Source of the DNA: an uncultured Clostridia bacterium
GTDB lineage: Bacteria; Bacillota; Clostridia; TANB77; CAG-508
DNA length: 5,722 nt
Assembly (NCBI GenBank): GCA_934149155.1
Contig: CAKPDZ010000064.1
Coordinates: forward strand, 1-5,722
Direction of reading: 5' to 3'
Part shown: one piece after another, positions 1 to 5,441 of the stretch
How positions within the stretch are numbered: the first letter of the stretch is position 1
Layout: each line of letters begins with the position of its first letter
Position numbers and translations under genes: made by a program
The notes under the pieces: model-generated
Database searches by the model: none
Told to the model about the DNA's origin: nothing
Seen by the model: the letters and a program-made list of their open reading frames with translations, nothing else

Positions 1-1206
1 GATTTAAAAACATTTTATCCAACAAATGTATTAGTAACAGGATATGATATAATATTCTTCTGGGTAGCAAGAATGATTTTCTCAGGCTTAGAATTAATGA
101 ATGAAAAGCCATTTAGTGATATACTAATACATGGAATAGTAAGAGATAGCCAAGGTAGAAAAATGTCAAAATCATTAGGAAATGGAATTGATCCATTAGA
201 TATAGTTGATAAATATAGTACTGATGCACTAAGATTTTCATTATTATATGGAACTTCTGCAGGAAATGACATTAAATACATGCCAGAAAAACTAGACCAA
301 GCATCAAATTTTGCCAATAAATTATGGAATGCATCAAAATTTGTAATTAATTCATTAGAAGATAACATTAAAGAAGAAACAGATTTAAGAGTTGAAGATA
401 GATGGATACTAAATAAATTAAATAATTTAATAAAAACAGTATCACAAAATATTAATGATTATGATTTAGGTGTAGCACTTGAAAATATTTATAACTTTAT
501 ATGGAATGAATTCTGTGACTGGTATATAGAAATGGCTAAATCAAGACTATACAGCGAAAATAAGCAAGAAAAAGCACAAGTATGTTATGTATTGAATTAT
601 GTACTTAGAAACAGCTTAAAATTGCTACATCCATTTATGCCATTTATCACATCAGAAATCTATTCTAAATTAGTGAATCCAGATGATAAAGACCTAATGG
701 TTTCAGATTGGCCAAAAGCAAATGATTCAATAGAATATGATACAAGCAAAGATTTCATTGAAAACTTAAAAGATGTTATAACACAAATTAGAAATGTTAG
801 AGCAAATATGAATGTTCATCCAAGCAAAAAAGCAAAATTAATTTTTGTTACAACTGAATATAATAAAGATATTGAACAATCTAAGGCCTTTATCGAAAAA
901 TTAGGATTTGCAAACGAAATTGCAATTCAAGACAATAAAGATAATATTCCTCAAAATGCTATTTCAATTATTTCAAATGGAATGGAAGTTTATATTCCTT
1001 TTGAAGAATTAGTTGATGTAGAAGAAGAGAAAAAACGTCTTGAAGATGAAAAGAAAAAGGTTATAGCAGAAATTGAAAGAGCAAGTAAGATGTTGGCTAA
1101 TCCAGGATTCGTTAATAAGGCTCCAGAAACTAAAATAAACGAAGAAAAAGCTAAACTAGATAAATATCAAGAGATGCTAAAAAGTATTGAAGAAAGACTA
1201 AAATAA
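1..1206 (+). CDS. valS: Valyl-tRNA synthetase, C-terminal part (5' end outside window)
   Basis: This class I aminoacyl-tRNA synthetase attaches valine to tRNA-Val in the cytoplasm. The frame is open from the first base, so the 401 visible residues are the C-terminal part of an enzyme that is usually about 880 residues long. The end of the catalytic Rossmann fold is visible (TGYDIIFFWVARM, about residues 13-25), then the ATP-binding KMSKS loop at residues 54-58 (bases 160-174) in the context GRKMSKSLGN. The anticodon-binding helical domain follows from about DRWILNKLN at residue 133 and includes LLHPFMPFITSEIY near 208-221. The last 60 or so residues form the charged coiled-coil arm typical of bacterial ValRS, with the family signature NPGFVNKAP. 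The HIGH motif and most of the editing domain must lie upstream of the window. The gene is followed by a hairpin terminator. Nothing suggests damage. IleRS or LeuRS are unlikely because of the C-terminal arm. Confidence 0.97.
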   Translation, partial: DLKTFYPTNVLVTGYDIIFFWVARMIFSGLELMNEKPFSDILIHGIVRDSQGRKMSKSLGNGIDPLDIVDKYSTDALRFSLLYGTSAGNDIKYMPEKLDQASNFANKLWNASKFVINSLEDNIKEETDLRVEDRWILNKLNNLIKTVSQNINDYDLGVALENIYNFIWNEFCDWYIEMAKSRLYSENKQEKAQVCYVLNYVLRNSLKLLHPFMPFITSEIYSKLVNPDDKDLMVSDWPKANDSIEYDTSKDFIENLKDVITQIRNVRANMNVHPSKKAKLIFVTTEYNKDIEQSKAFIEKLGFANEIAIQDNKDNIPQNAISIISNGMEVYIPFEELVDVEEEKKRLEDEKKKVIAEIERASKMLANPGFVNKAPETKINEEKAKLDKYQEMLKSIEERLK

Positions 1207-1214
1207 AAAGAACG

Positions 1215-1244
1215 AGAAGATACTTTAATTAGCATCTTCTTTTT
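1215..1244 (+). terminator. Intrinsic terminator after valS
   Basis: AGAAGAT at 1215-1221 pairs with ATCTTCT at 1234-1240. Two further pairs form after one mismatch, around the loop TTAATT. A short T run reaches 1244. The hairpin begins 8 bases after the valS stop codon and separates valS from the yabP operon. Confidence 0.8.
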
Positions 1245-1277
1245 ATACGCAAATAGTTCTATTTTATGTATTTCCCG

Positions 1278-1288
1278 CATATTATAAT
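1278..1288 (+). promoter_or_regulatory. Possible promoter -10 region for the yabP operon
   Basis: CATATTAT at 1278-1285 resembles the -10 element of the mother-cell sporulation factor sigma-E (CATACAnT), which controls yabP and yabQ in Bacillus subtilis. The overlapping TATAAT at 1283-1288 is also a perfect sigma-A -10. Neither has a convincing -35 element. A promoter is expected here, because the site lies between the valS terminator and yabP, but the assignment of sigma factor is a guess. Confidence 0.35.
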
Positions 1289-1326
1289 TTAGTACAGAAA
1301 ATTTATATACGAAAGGATGAAAAAAT

Positions 1327-1632
1327 ATGATAGATGAAAGAAAAAATATGAATATAAATGCAAACCCTAATATAGTACAAAACTTAGTATTAGAGAATAG
1401 GGGAAAGCTTAGCGTATCCGGAGTAAATGATGTATTAAGTTTTGATGATCAAGTAGTAATGGTAGACACAGAATTAGGCTTATTAACAGTAAAAGGCGAA
1501 AATATCAGAATTAACAAATTAAGTTTAGATACTGCAGAAGTAATAATAGAGGGAGAGATTTCAAGCTTAGCATATAGCCCAAATAAGCAAGAGAAGAGTA
1601 CAGGAACAATATTAAGTAAAATATTTAAATAG
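1327..1632 (+). CDS. yabP: Sporulation protein YabP
   Basis: This is a small sporulation protein of the YabP family, in B. subtilis a sigma-E-dependent mother-cell product. YabP-family proteins are linked to the spore envelope, but no biochemical activity is established. The 101-residue product has the family length and pattern: NLVLENRGKLSVSGVNDVLSF at about 19-39, then TELGLLTVKGENIRINKLSL at about 48-67, and a closing IEGEISSLAYS at 74-84. It is predicted to be mainly beta-strand with no membrane segment or signal peptide. The start at 1327 is chosen because AAAGGA at 1312-1317 sits 9 bases upstream. A second in-frame ATG at 1348 would remove only seven poorly conserved residues and has no equally placed Shine-Dalgarno. 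yabQ follows 12 bases after the stop. Together with yabQ and divIC this reproduces the B. subtilis order and marks the host as a spore former. The neighbouring B. subtilis gene yabO is not found upstream here; valS takes its place. Confidence 0.93.
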   Translation: MIDERKNMNINANPNIVQNLVLENRGKLSVSGVNDVLSFDDQVVMVDTELGLLTVKGENIRINKLSLDTAEVIIEGEISSLAYSPNKQEKSTGTILSKIFK

Positions 1633-1644
1633 GAAGGCAGAATT

Positions 1645-2085
1645 ATGGCTCAAAATCAAGCATATTTATTTTTAGTTTTTTCATTAACAGGTGTAGCAAT
1701 AGGAATTTTGTTCGATTTTTTTAGAATCTTAAGAAGGAGCATAAAAACCTCAAATATAGTAACATATATACAAGACATTTTATTTTGGATTTTAACAGGA
1801 ATTATAGTTTTGTATAGCATATGGTATTTCAATAATGGTGAATTACGAATATTTGTGTTTTTAGGGTTAATACTAGGAATATTAATATATATGGCAACAC
1901 TTAGTAGTATAATTGTGAAAATATTTACCAGGATTATGATATTTTTGATAAATATACTAAAAGTACCATTTAAAATGATATATAAAATAATAAGTAAGAT
2001 TATTACAGGAATAACTATATTTTTCTACAAAAATACAAAAAAACTTAAAATAAAAAAGGGGAATTTTGTAAAAAATGGAGAATAA
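1645..2085 (+). CDS. yabQ: Spore cortex biosynthesis membrane protein YabQ
   Basis: YabQ is an integral membrane protein needed for spore cortex peptidoglycan formation in B. subtilis, where it localises to the forespore outer membrane. Its biochemical role is unknown. The 146-residue product shows the family signatures: GVAIGILFDFFRILRR at about 16-31 after a first hydrophobic segment, QDILFWILTG at 43-52 in the second, and GELRIFVFLGLILGILIYM at 65-83 in the third. A fourth hydrophobic stretch follows at about 97-120, and then a lysine-rich tail likely facing the cytoplasm. The ribosome binding site AGGAAGG at 1631-1637 overlaps the yabP stop codon, which implies co-translation with yabP. 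The tail from about residue 105 is very AT-rich at the DNA level and shows no motif. Family assignment is strong; the mechanism is not known for any homologue. Confidence 0.92.
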   Translation: MAQNQAYLFLVFSLTGVAIGILFDFFRILRRSIKTSNIVTYIQDILFWILTGIIVLYSIWYFNNGELRIFVFLGLILGILIYMATLSSIIVKIFTRIMIFLINILKVPFKMIYKIISKIITGITIFFYKNTKKLKIKKGNFVKNGE

Positions 2086-2128
2086 TATATATGTAAGAAT
2101 TTTTTTAGAAATTGGAGTATACACATGA
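2075..2128 (+). CDS. Possible 17-codon linking ORF between yabQ and divIC
   Basis: A short frame starts with ATG at 2075, inside the last codons of yabQ, and ends with TGA at 2126-2128. The TGA overlaps the divIC ATG in an ATGA arrangement typical of translational coupling. The peptide would begin MENNIYVRIFLEIG. GGGG at 2058-2061 lies about 13 bases upstream of its ATG, which is longer than ideal. DivIC also has its own GGAG at 2114-2117. The frame may therefore be chance in AT-rich DNA, or a coupling device that carries ribosomes from yabQ to divIC. I recognise no homologue. Confidence 0.2.
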   Translation: MENNIYVRIFLEIGVYT

Positions 2129-2406
2129 AAAAAAATAAGTTACTAAGGAATGCATTTATAATAGCATTGATAATATGGATAGTTATGTTGATAAAACAAC
2201 AAATAAACATATCTCAATATAAAGATGATATAAAAGACTTATCGTCAAAAATAGAAGTCGCAGAAAAAGAATTAGATGATAACAAACAAAATTTGGAACA
2301 AGAAAAGAAAAACACAGATTCATTAGAATATATAGAAAAATTAGCACGTGAAAAACTAGGAATGTATTTACCAAACGAAAGAGTTTATGTCGATAGTACT
2401 AAATAA
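2125..2406 (+). CDS. divIC: Septum formation initiator, DivIC/FtsL family (FtsB-like)
   Basis: This is a bitopic cell-division protein of the DivIC/FtsB type. In B. subtilis DivIC forms a complex with FtsL and DivIB at the septum and helps activate septal peptidoglycan synthesis. The 93-residue product has a basic N-terminus (KKNKLLR), one membrane helix at about 9-23, and an extracytoplasmic coiled coil at about 31-66 rich in K, E and D. The conserved C-terminal segment is YIEKLAREKLGMYLPNERVYV at about 69-89, the hallmark of this family. Topology is inferred as N-terminus inside. The start at 2125 is supported by GGAG at 2114-2117, 7 bases upstream. The position after yabP-yabQ is the same as that of divIC in B. 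subtilis, which favours DivIC over FtsL. The yabR gene that follows in B. subtilis is absent. The stop codon lies inside the stem of the following terminator. Confidence 0.9.
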   Translation: MKKNKLLRNAFIIALIIWIVMLIKQQINISQYKDDIKDLSSKIEVAEKELDDNKQNLEQEKKNTDSLEYIEKLAREKLGMYLPNERVYVDSTK

Positions 2407-2444
2407 ATCCTTAGAACACATTCAAGTTTTAAGGATTTATTTTT
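2401..2444 (+). terminator. Strong intrinsic terminator ending the yabP-yabQ-divIC operon
   Basis: AAATAAATCCTTA at 2401-2413 pairs perfectly with TAAGGATTTATTT at 2430-2442. Further pairing inside the loop (GAAC at 2414-2417 with GTTT at 2426-2429, one wobble) gives about 17 pairs around an 8-base loop. T-rich DNA closes the 3' side to 2444. The stem begins inside the last divIC codons and includes the TAA stop. The reverse strand also ends in a T-rich arm, so the element could act in both directions. Confidence 0.85.
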
Positions 2445-2497
2445 AATCTATAAAAAATCCATTAGATAAAAAATAAAATTAAATATAGGAGGTAGTT

Positions 2498-3853
2498 ATG
2501 TCAGAATTAGAAAACATGACTTTATTAGAGTTGAGGAACTTTGCTAAAGAAAAAAATATTAGAAATATTTCAAAATTAAAAAAAGATGAATTAATTGTAT
2601 TATTAAAACAAGTTGCAGAAACATCAAAACCACAAGCAGAAGAAAAAGAAGAAATCAGATATGACAAAAATGATGATGAACAATTAGAAGATGTTGGAGA
2701 AGCTGTAATTGATTATAAAGTAACAAATGATGATGATGAAATAGTAGAAGGAATATTAGAAGTATTACCAGATGGATATGGATTTTTAAGGGGGGACAAT
2801 TATTTATCAAGTCCTAAAGATGTTTACATTTCACCAATTCAAATAAGAAGATTCAAATTAGATACAGGAGATATAGTAAAAGGAATTTCAAGAACTAAAG
2901 AAGATGAAAAATTCCCATCTTTAATCTTTGTTGGAGAAGTAAATGGCGAACATCCAGAAAAAGCAGCAAAAAGAAAAAGATTTGATGAATTAACACCAAT
3001 TTATCCAAATGAAAGATTAAAACTAGAAACAACACCAACAGAATATGCAATGAGAATAATAGATTTAATATCACCAATAGGAAAAGGACAAAGAGGAATG
3101 ATCGTTGCTCCACCAAAAGTAGGAAAAACAACATTATTAAAGAAAATTGCAAACAGTATTACTAAAAATAATCCAGAAGTAGAATTAATTGTACTTTTAA
3201 TTGACGAAAGACCAGAAGAAGTAACAGATATGAAACGTTCGATAAAAGGACAAGTTATATACTCAACATTTGACGAAATGCCAGAACACCATGTAAAAGT
3301 TGCAGAAATGGTATTAGAAAGAGCAAAAAGAATAATTGAACATAACAGAGATGTAGTAATTTTACTAGATAGTATTACAAGATTAGCAAGAGCATATAAC
3401 TTAGTAATGCCATCATCAGGAAAAACATTATCAGGTGGTCTTGATCCAGCAGCATTACATAAACCAAAAAAATTCTTTGGAGCAGCTAGAAATATTGAAA
3501 ATGGTGGAAGTTTAACAATATTGGCAACATCTTTAATAGAAACAGGAAGTAGAATGGATGATGTTATATTTGAAGAATTTAAAGGAACTGGTAATATGGA
3601 AGTACATCTAGATAGAAGACTATCAGAAAAACGTATTTTCCCAGCTATAGATATCAATAAATCAGGAACAAGAAGAGAAGATTTATTGTTAACAAAACCA
3701 GAAATGGAAACAGTATTTGCATTAAGAAAAGCATTAAATAATTTACCAGTAGCAGATGTAACAGAGCAAATTATTACTCAAATGACACAAACAACGAATA
3801 ATGCTGAATTTATTGAAAAAATGGATTCATATTTAAAAAATTATAAAAATTAA
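2498..3853 (+). CDS. rho: Transcription termination factor Rho
   Basis: Rho is a homohexameric RNA-dependent ATPase and helicase that ends transcription at sites lacking an intrinsic terminator. The 451-residue product is full length (E. coli Rho has 419). Residues 4-38 form the Rho N-terminal helical domain. An acidic, probably flexible linker follows at about 44-82. The cold-shock-like RNA-binding domain starts at EGILEVLPDGYGFLRG, residues 84-99, and runs to about 150. The RecA-like motor has Walker A PPKVGKT at 205-211, DERPEEV with the likely catalytic glutamate at 236-242, Walker B VVILLDS at 286-292, the Q-loop SSGKTLSGGLD at 306-316, the R-loop region ETGSRMDD at 348-355, and the arginine finger R392 in SGTR. 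All key residues are present, so an active enzyme is expected. The start is set by AGGAGGT at 2487-2493. No clear promoter is visible in the 90 bases after the divIC terminator; transcription may start there weakly or read through. The terminator after rho is intrinsic. Confidence 0.98.
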   Translation: MSELENMTLLELRNFAKEKNIRNISKLKKDELIVLLKQVAETSKPQAEEKEEIRYDKNDDEQLEDVGEAVIDYKVTNDDDEIVEGILEVLPDGYGFLRGDNYLSSPKDVYISPIQIRRFKLDTGDIVKGISRTKEDEKFPSLIFVGEVNGEHPEKAAKRKRFDELTPIYPNERLKLETTPTEYAMRIIDLISPIGKGQRGMIVAPPKVGKTTLLKKIANSITKNNPEVELIVLLIDERPEEVTDMKRSIKGQVIYSTFDEMPEHHVKVAEMVLERAKRIIEHNRDVVILLDSITRLARAYNLVMPSSGKTLSGGLDPAALHKPKKFFGAARNIENGGSLTILATSLIETGSRMDDVIFEEFKGTGNMEVHLDRRLSEKRIFPAIDINKSGTRREDLLLTKPEMETVFALRKALNNLPVADVTEQIITQMTQTTNNAEFIEKMDSYLKNYKN

Positions 3854-3860
3854 AATATCT

Positions 3861-3888
3861 AAACTGAGAAAATACTTTCTCAGTTTTT
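3861..3888 (+). terminator. Intrinsic terminator after rho
   Basis: AAACTGAGAAA at 3861-3871 pairs perfectly with TTTCTCAGTTT at 3876-3886 around the 4-base loop ATAC, and a T run extends to 3888. The hairpin starts 8 bases after the rho stop codon. The A-rich 5' arm means the element could also terminate transcription arriving from the opposite strand. Confidence 0.9.
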
Positions 3889-3907
3889 ATAATATTAGAG
3901 AAAATTC

Positions 3908-3936
3908 TACAAAAAGAAAAATTAATGTGATATAAT
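3908..3936 (+). promoter_or_regulatory. Extended -10 promoter for the Pr6Pr-type gene
   Basis: TGATATAAT at 3928-3936 is a perfect extended -10 (TGn-TATAAT). The -35 position 17 bases upstream, TACAAA at 3908-3913, matches TTGACA at only three bases, which is tolerable with an extended -10. Transcription would start near 3943. A second TATAAT at 3945-3950 lies too close to the ribosome binding site to be the main element. Confidence 0.6.
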
Positions 3937-3974
3937 AAATTTAATATAATAAGTAGAAGAAAGGAGGACGTTTT

Positions 3975-4628
3975 ATGACTCGGAAAATAATTAGTATCTG
4001 TTATAAAGTGTTCACAATATTCTCTCTTATTAGCGGAATCTTTTTAAACTTATCTAATACATCATCTGTACGAGCATTAATGTCATATTATACATTACAA
4101 AGTAATGTTATATGCTTAATTGCTTTTATGATAATTCTGATTTTAGAACTATTAAATAAACAGTATCAAACAGATATATATTACTTAATAAAAGGAGGGT
4201 TAGTAATAACTATTGCCATAACGGCAATTATTTATCACATTGCTCTAGCTCCAGGAGGTTTCCAAATGGATGCACTTCAAAATAGTATTAATAACAAACA
4301 GTTGGCCAATTTTTTAGTACATACTGTTTCTCCAATACTAGTATTACTAGATTACGTATTATTTGACGAAAAAGGTCATTTCAAGCTTTTCTATCCAATT
4401 TTTTGGTTAATACAGCCCTTAAATTATGTGGTATATGTGTATACATATAGTAATTTAGGTGGTTCGTTTTACAATATAGGAGGATCAAGGCGGTTTGCAT
4501 ATTTCTTCCTTGACTATAAGAAATTAGGATATTTAGAAGTTTTAAAATGGCTCATAGTTATAATACTGGGAATACTAATAATAAGTGAATTATTAGTAGT
4601 ATTAGATAAAATTTTAAAAAAAGATTAA
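3975..4628 (+). CDS. Pr6Pr-type six-helix membrane protein
   Basis: The 217-residue product is a polytopic membrane protein that matches the pattern I associate with the Pr6Pr (proline-rich, six-helix) family of unknown function. Predicted helices lie at about 6-27, 43-61, 72-91, 110-130, 138-156 and 189-211. Family-like motifs are YYTLQSN at 38-44 just before helix 2, TAIIYHIALAP in helix 3, LVHTVSPILVLLDYVLFD (114-131) with His116, Pro120 and Asp126 in helix 4, and FAYFFLDYKKLGY at about 174-186. Such proteins often occur alone in Firmicutes and Actinobacteria; no substrate or activity is established. The start at 3975 is fixed by AAGGAGG at 3961-3967, 7 bases upstream. The gene has its own promoter and terminator, so it is monocistronic. 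Codon choice is largely AT-rich like rho, though codons such as CTC and CGG appear. Membership is judged from memory of the motifs, not from a search. Confidence 0.72.
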   Translation: MTRKIISICYKVFTIFSLISGIFLNLSNTSSVRALMSYYTLQSNVICLIAFMIILILELLNKQYQTDIYYLIKGGLVITIAITAIIYHIALAPGGFQMDALQNSINNKQLANFLVHTVSPILVLLDYVLFDEKGHFKLFYPIFWLIQPLNYVVYVYTYSNLGGSFYNIGGSRRFAYFFLDYKKLGYLEVLKWLIVIILGILIISELLVVLDKILKKD

Positions 4629-4645
4629 GAAATAAGAGGAGAAGA

Positions 4646-4682
4646 AAACATAGTTTTATTAATAAAAACTATGTTTCTTATT
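4646..4682 (+). terminator. Hairpin, probable terminator after the Pr6Pr-type gene
   Basis: AAACATAGTTTT at 4646-4657 pairs perfectly with AAAACTATGTTT at 4665-4676 around the loop ATTAATA. The 3' side is only moderately T-rich (TTTCTTATT), so termination may be less efficient than at the other hairpins here. The flanks AATAAG (4631-4636) and CTTATT (4677-4682) can also pair and lengthen the structure. Confidence 0.65.
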
Positions 4683-4710
4683 ATAAGAATCAACTCGATT
4701 AAAGTAAAAA

Positions 4711-4740
4711 TTTACAAATCAACATAAAATATATTATAAT
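4711..4740 (+). promoter_or_regulatory. Sigma-A-type promoter for the 126-residue protein gene
   Basis: TTTACA at 4711-4716 (five of six to TTGACA) and TATAAT at 4735-4740 (perfect) are separated by 18 bases. This is the best housekeeping-type promoter in the window. Transcription would start near 4747, giving a leader of about 54 bases. Confidence 0.75.
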
Positions 4741-4744
4741 AAAT

Positions 4745-4767
4745 ACATTATAGCATAAGCTATATGT
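4745..4767 (+). promoter_or_regulatory. Hairpin at the start of the 126-residue gene leader
   Basis: ACA-T-TATAGC at 4745-4754 pairs with GCTATA-TGT at 4759-4767 around the 4-base loop ATAA, with T4748 bulged. It would sit at or very near the 5' end of the transcript. Six Ts follow at 4775-4780, but 7 bases separate them from the stem, so this is not a standard attenuator. A role as a 5' stabiliser or binding site is possible; chance in AT-rich DNA is also possible. Confidence 0.35.
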
Positions 4768-4800
4768 AGTTATATTTTTTATTTACAAAGGAGAGGCACA

Positions 4801-5181
4801 ATGAACAATTTAGCAAATCTTGTCGCAACTGGAAAAATCACTGTAGAAGAATTAACAACTGCACCGGAATTGATTGAAAGAGCACAGCTCGTGAAGGATG
4901 GTCTTTCAGCTTGCAATAAGACTCTGCAGTTTCCAATTGGAGTAACTGAAATCGATTGTTATTCTTATATGGATAATGCTGGAGAATATCAATCTTGGGG
5001 AACTTGTGATAATAATGGCAACTTTACTTGCTCATGTAACTGGTGTGGTGACCATATTATTGGCCAGGTAAACCTTCTGAATTCTTCAGATGTATTTATG
5101 GCATTTGAAAACCAGGAATTTTCAGGTGACCTGAAACGATTTCTGAAACAGCAGATTGATAAAGCTGCCGAGTTGAAGTAA
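4801..5181 (+). CDS. Unrecognised 126-residue cysteine-containing protein
   Basis: I do not recognise this protein. It is soluble, with no signal peptide or membrane helix. The N-terminal 40 residues look helical (ITVEELTTAPELIERAQLV). The middle, about 43-92, looks beta-rich and holds Cys53, Cys69 and a cluster CSCNWCGDH with Cys77, Cys79, Cys82 and His85; Cys38 lies just before it. The C-terminus (SGDLKRFLKQQIDKAAELK) is an amphipathic helix. The cysteine/histidine cluster could bind zinc or another metal, but that is inference. The start at 4801 is supported by AAAGGAG at 4787-4793. By my count the gene is about 38% GC. Six of seven glutamine codons are CAG and only two of twelve leucine codons are TTA, against the CAA- and TTA-rich usage of rho. 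This suggests recent horizontal acquisition. It has its own promoter and terminator, so it forms an autonomous cassette. Confidence 0.82.
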   Translation: MNNLANLVATGKITVEELTTAPELIERAQLVKDGLSACNKTLQFPIGVTEIDCYSYMDNAGEYQSWGTCDNNGNFTCSCNWCGDHIIGQVNLLNSSDVFMAFENQEFSGDLKRFLKQQIDKAAELK

Positions 5182-5207
5182 TCAACATCGTAAATAAGGT
5201 TTTTTTT

Positions 5208-5234
5208 AAAGCACTGTGAATGCAGTGCTTTTTT
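5208..5234 (+). terminator. Intrinsic terminator after the 126-residue protein gene
   Basis: AAAGCACTG at 5208-5216 pairs perfectly with CAGTGCTTT at 5223-5231 around the 6-base loop TGAATG, followed directly by Ts to 5234. It is the most GC-rich hairpin in the window. An extra run of eight Ts (5200-5207) precedes the stem; its purpose is not clear. Confidence 0.93.
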
Positions 5235-5265
5235 CTATTTCCAACTAATGTAACATTTAGAATAG

Positions 5266-5288
5266 ATATAAGAATATAAGAATATAGA
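5266..5288 (+). repeat. Short tandem repeat ATATAAGA in the spacer
   Basis: ATATAAGA occurs at 5266-5273 and 5274-5281, followed by a shortened copy ATATAGA at 5282-5288. It lies in the AT-rich spacer between the terminator at 5234 and the acidic peptide gene. I see no convincing -35/-10 pair in this spacer, although a promoter for the next gene would be expected here. It could be simple sequence slippage or a phased regulator-binding region. Confidence 0.45.
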
Positions 5289-5335
5289 AGTATTTATATA
5301 TTAAAATGTAATGATAAATATTCAAAAATAATCAT

Positions 5336-5341
5336 GGAGGA
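5336..5341 (+). promoter_or_regulatory. Ribosome binding site that sets the start of the acidic peptide
   Basis: GGAGGA sits 7 bases upstream of ATG 5349. An earlier in-frame ATG at 5334 overlaps this site and lacks its own, so 5349 is the preferred start. A site this good is strong evidence that the tiny downstream frame is translated. Confidence 0.75.
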
Positions 5342-5348
5342 AAAATTT

Positions 5349-5441
5349 ATGGAAGAAGAACTAATTGAAAATACAGAGTTAATAGAATATACAGATGAAA
5401 GTATAGATGATGAATTAGAATTAGAAGGGATTGAAGAATAA
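5349..5441 (+). CDS. Acidic 30-residue peptide, function unknown
   Basis: This short gene encodes 30 residues, 12 of them Glu and 3 Asp, with no Lys, Arg or Cys, so the product is extremely acidic. Two tandem hexapeptides, ELIENT and ELIEYT (codons 4-15), are encoded by two 18-base units identical at 14 positions. The remainder (DESIDDELELEGIEE) continues the acidic-leucine pattern. There is no signal peptide or membrane segment. Translation is supported by the GGAGGA site 7 bases upstream and by the TAATG overlap of its stop with the next ATG, which suggests coupling to the M23-like gene. I recognise no family. Possible roles include a partner or inhibitor of the downstream peptidase, a leader peptide for translational coupling, or a small DNA-mimic-like protein. 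None is supported beyond composition and position. Confidence 0.6.
   Translation: MEEELIENTELIEYTDESIDDELELEGIEE

Noticed and set aside
15..368. Minus-strand open frame of 117 codons opposite valS
   Set aside because: It covers the KMSKS region of valS, has no protein features of its own and is a shadow of the real gene.
2025..2374. Minus-strand hydrophobic open frames opposite the yabQ end and divIC
   Set aside because: They are Phe/Leu-rich only because the sense strand is A-rich (Lys and Glu codons); they have no independent support.
2445..2497. A riboswitch or long regulatory leader upstream of rho
   Set aside because: Only about 50 AT-rich bases separate the divIC terminator from the rho ribosome binding site, with no stable fold or conserved motif and no convincing promoter.
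3001..3657. Long minus-strand open frame of 218 codons opposite rho
   Set aside because: It lies entirely inside rho, whose motifs are unambiguous. The antisense frame is open because of the host's biased codon use, and it shows no recognisable domain or placed ribosome binding site.
5266..5288. Short repeats as a CRISPR array or iteron origin
   Set aside because: The unit is only 8 bases, without spacers, and the copies are imperfect and few; simple sequence slippage explains it.
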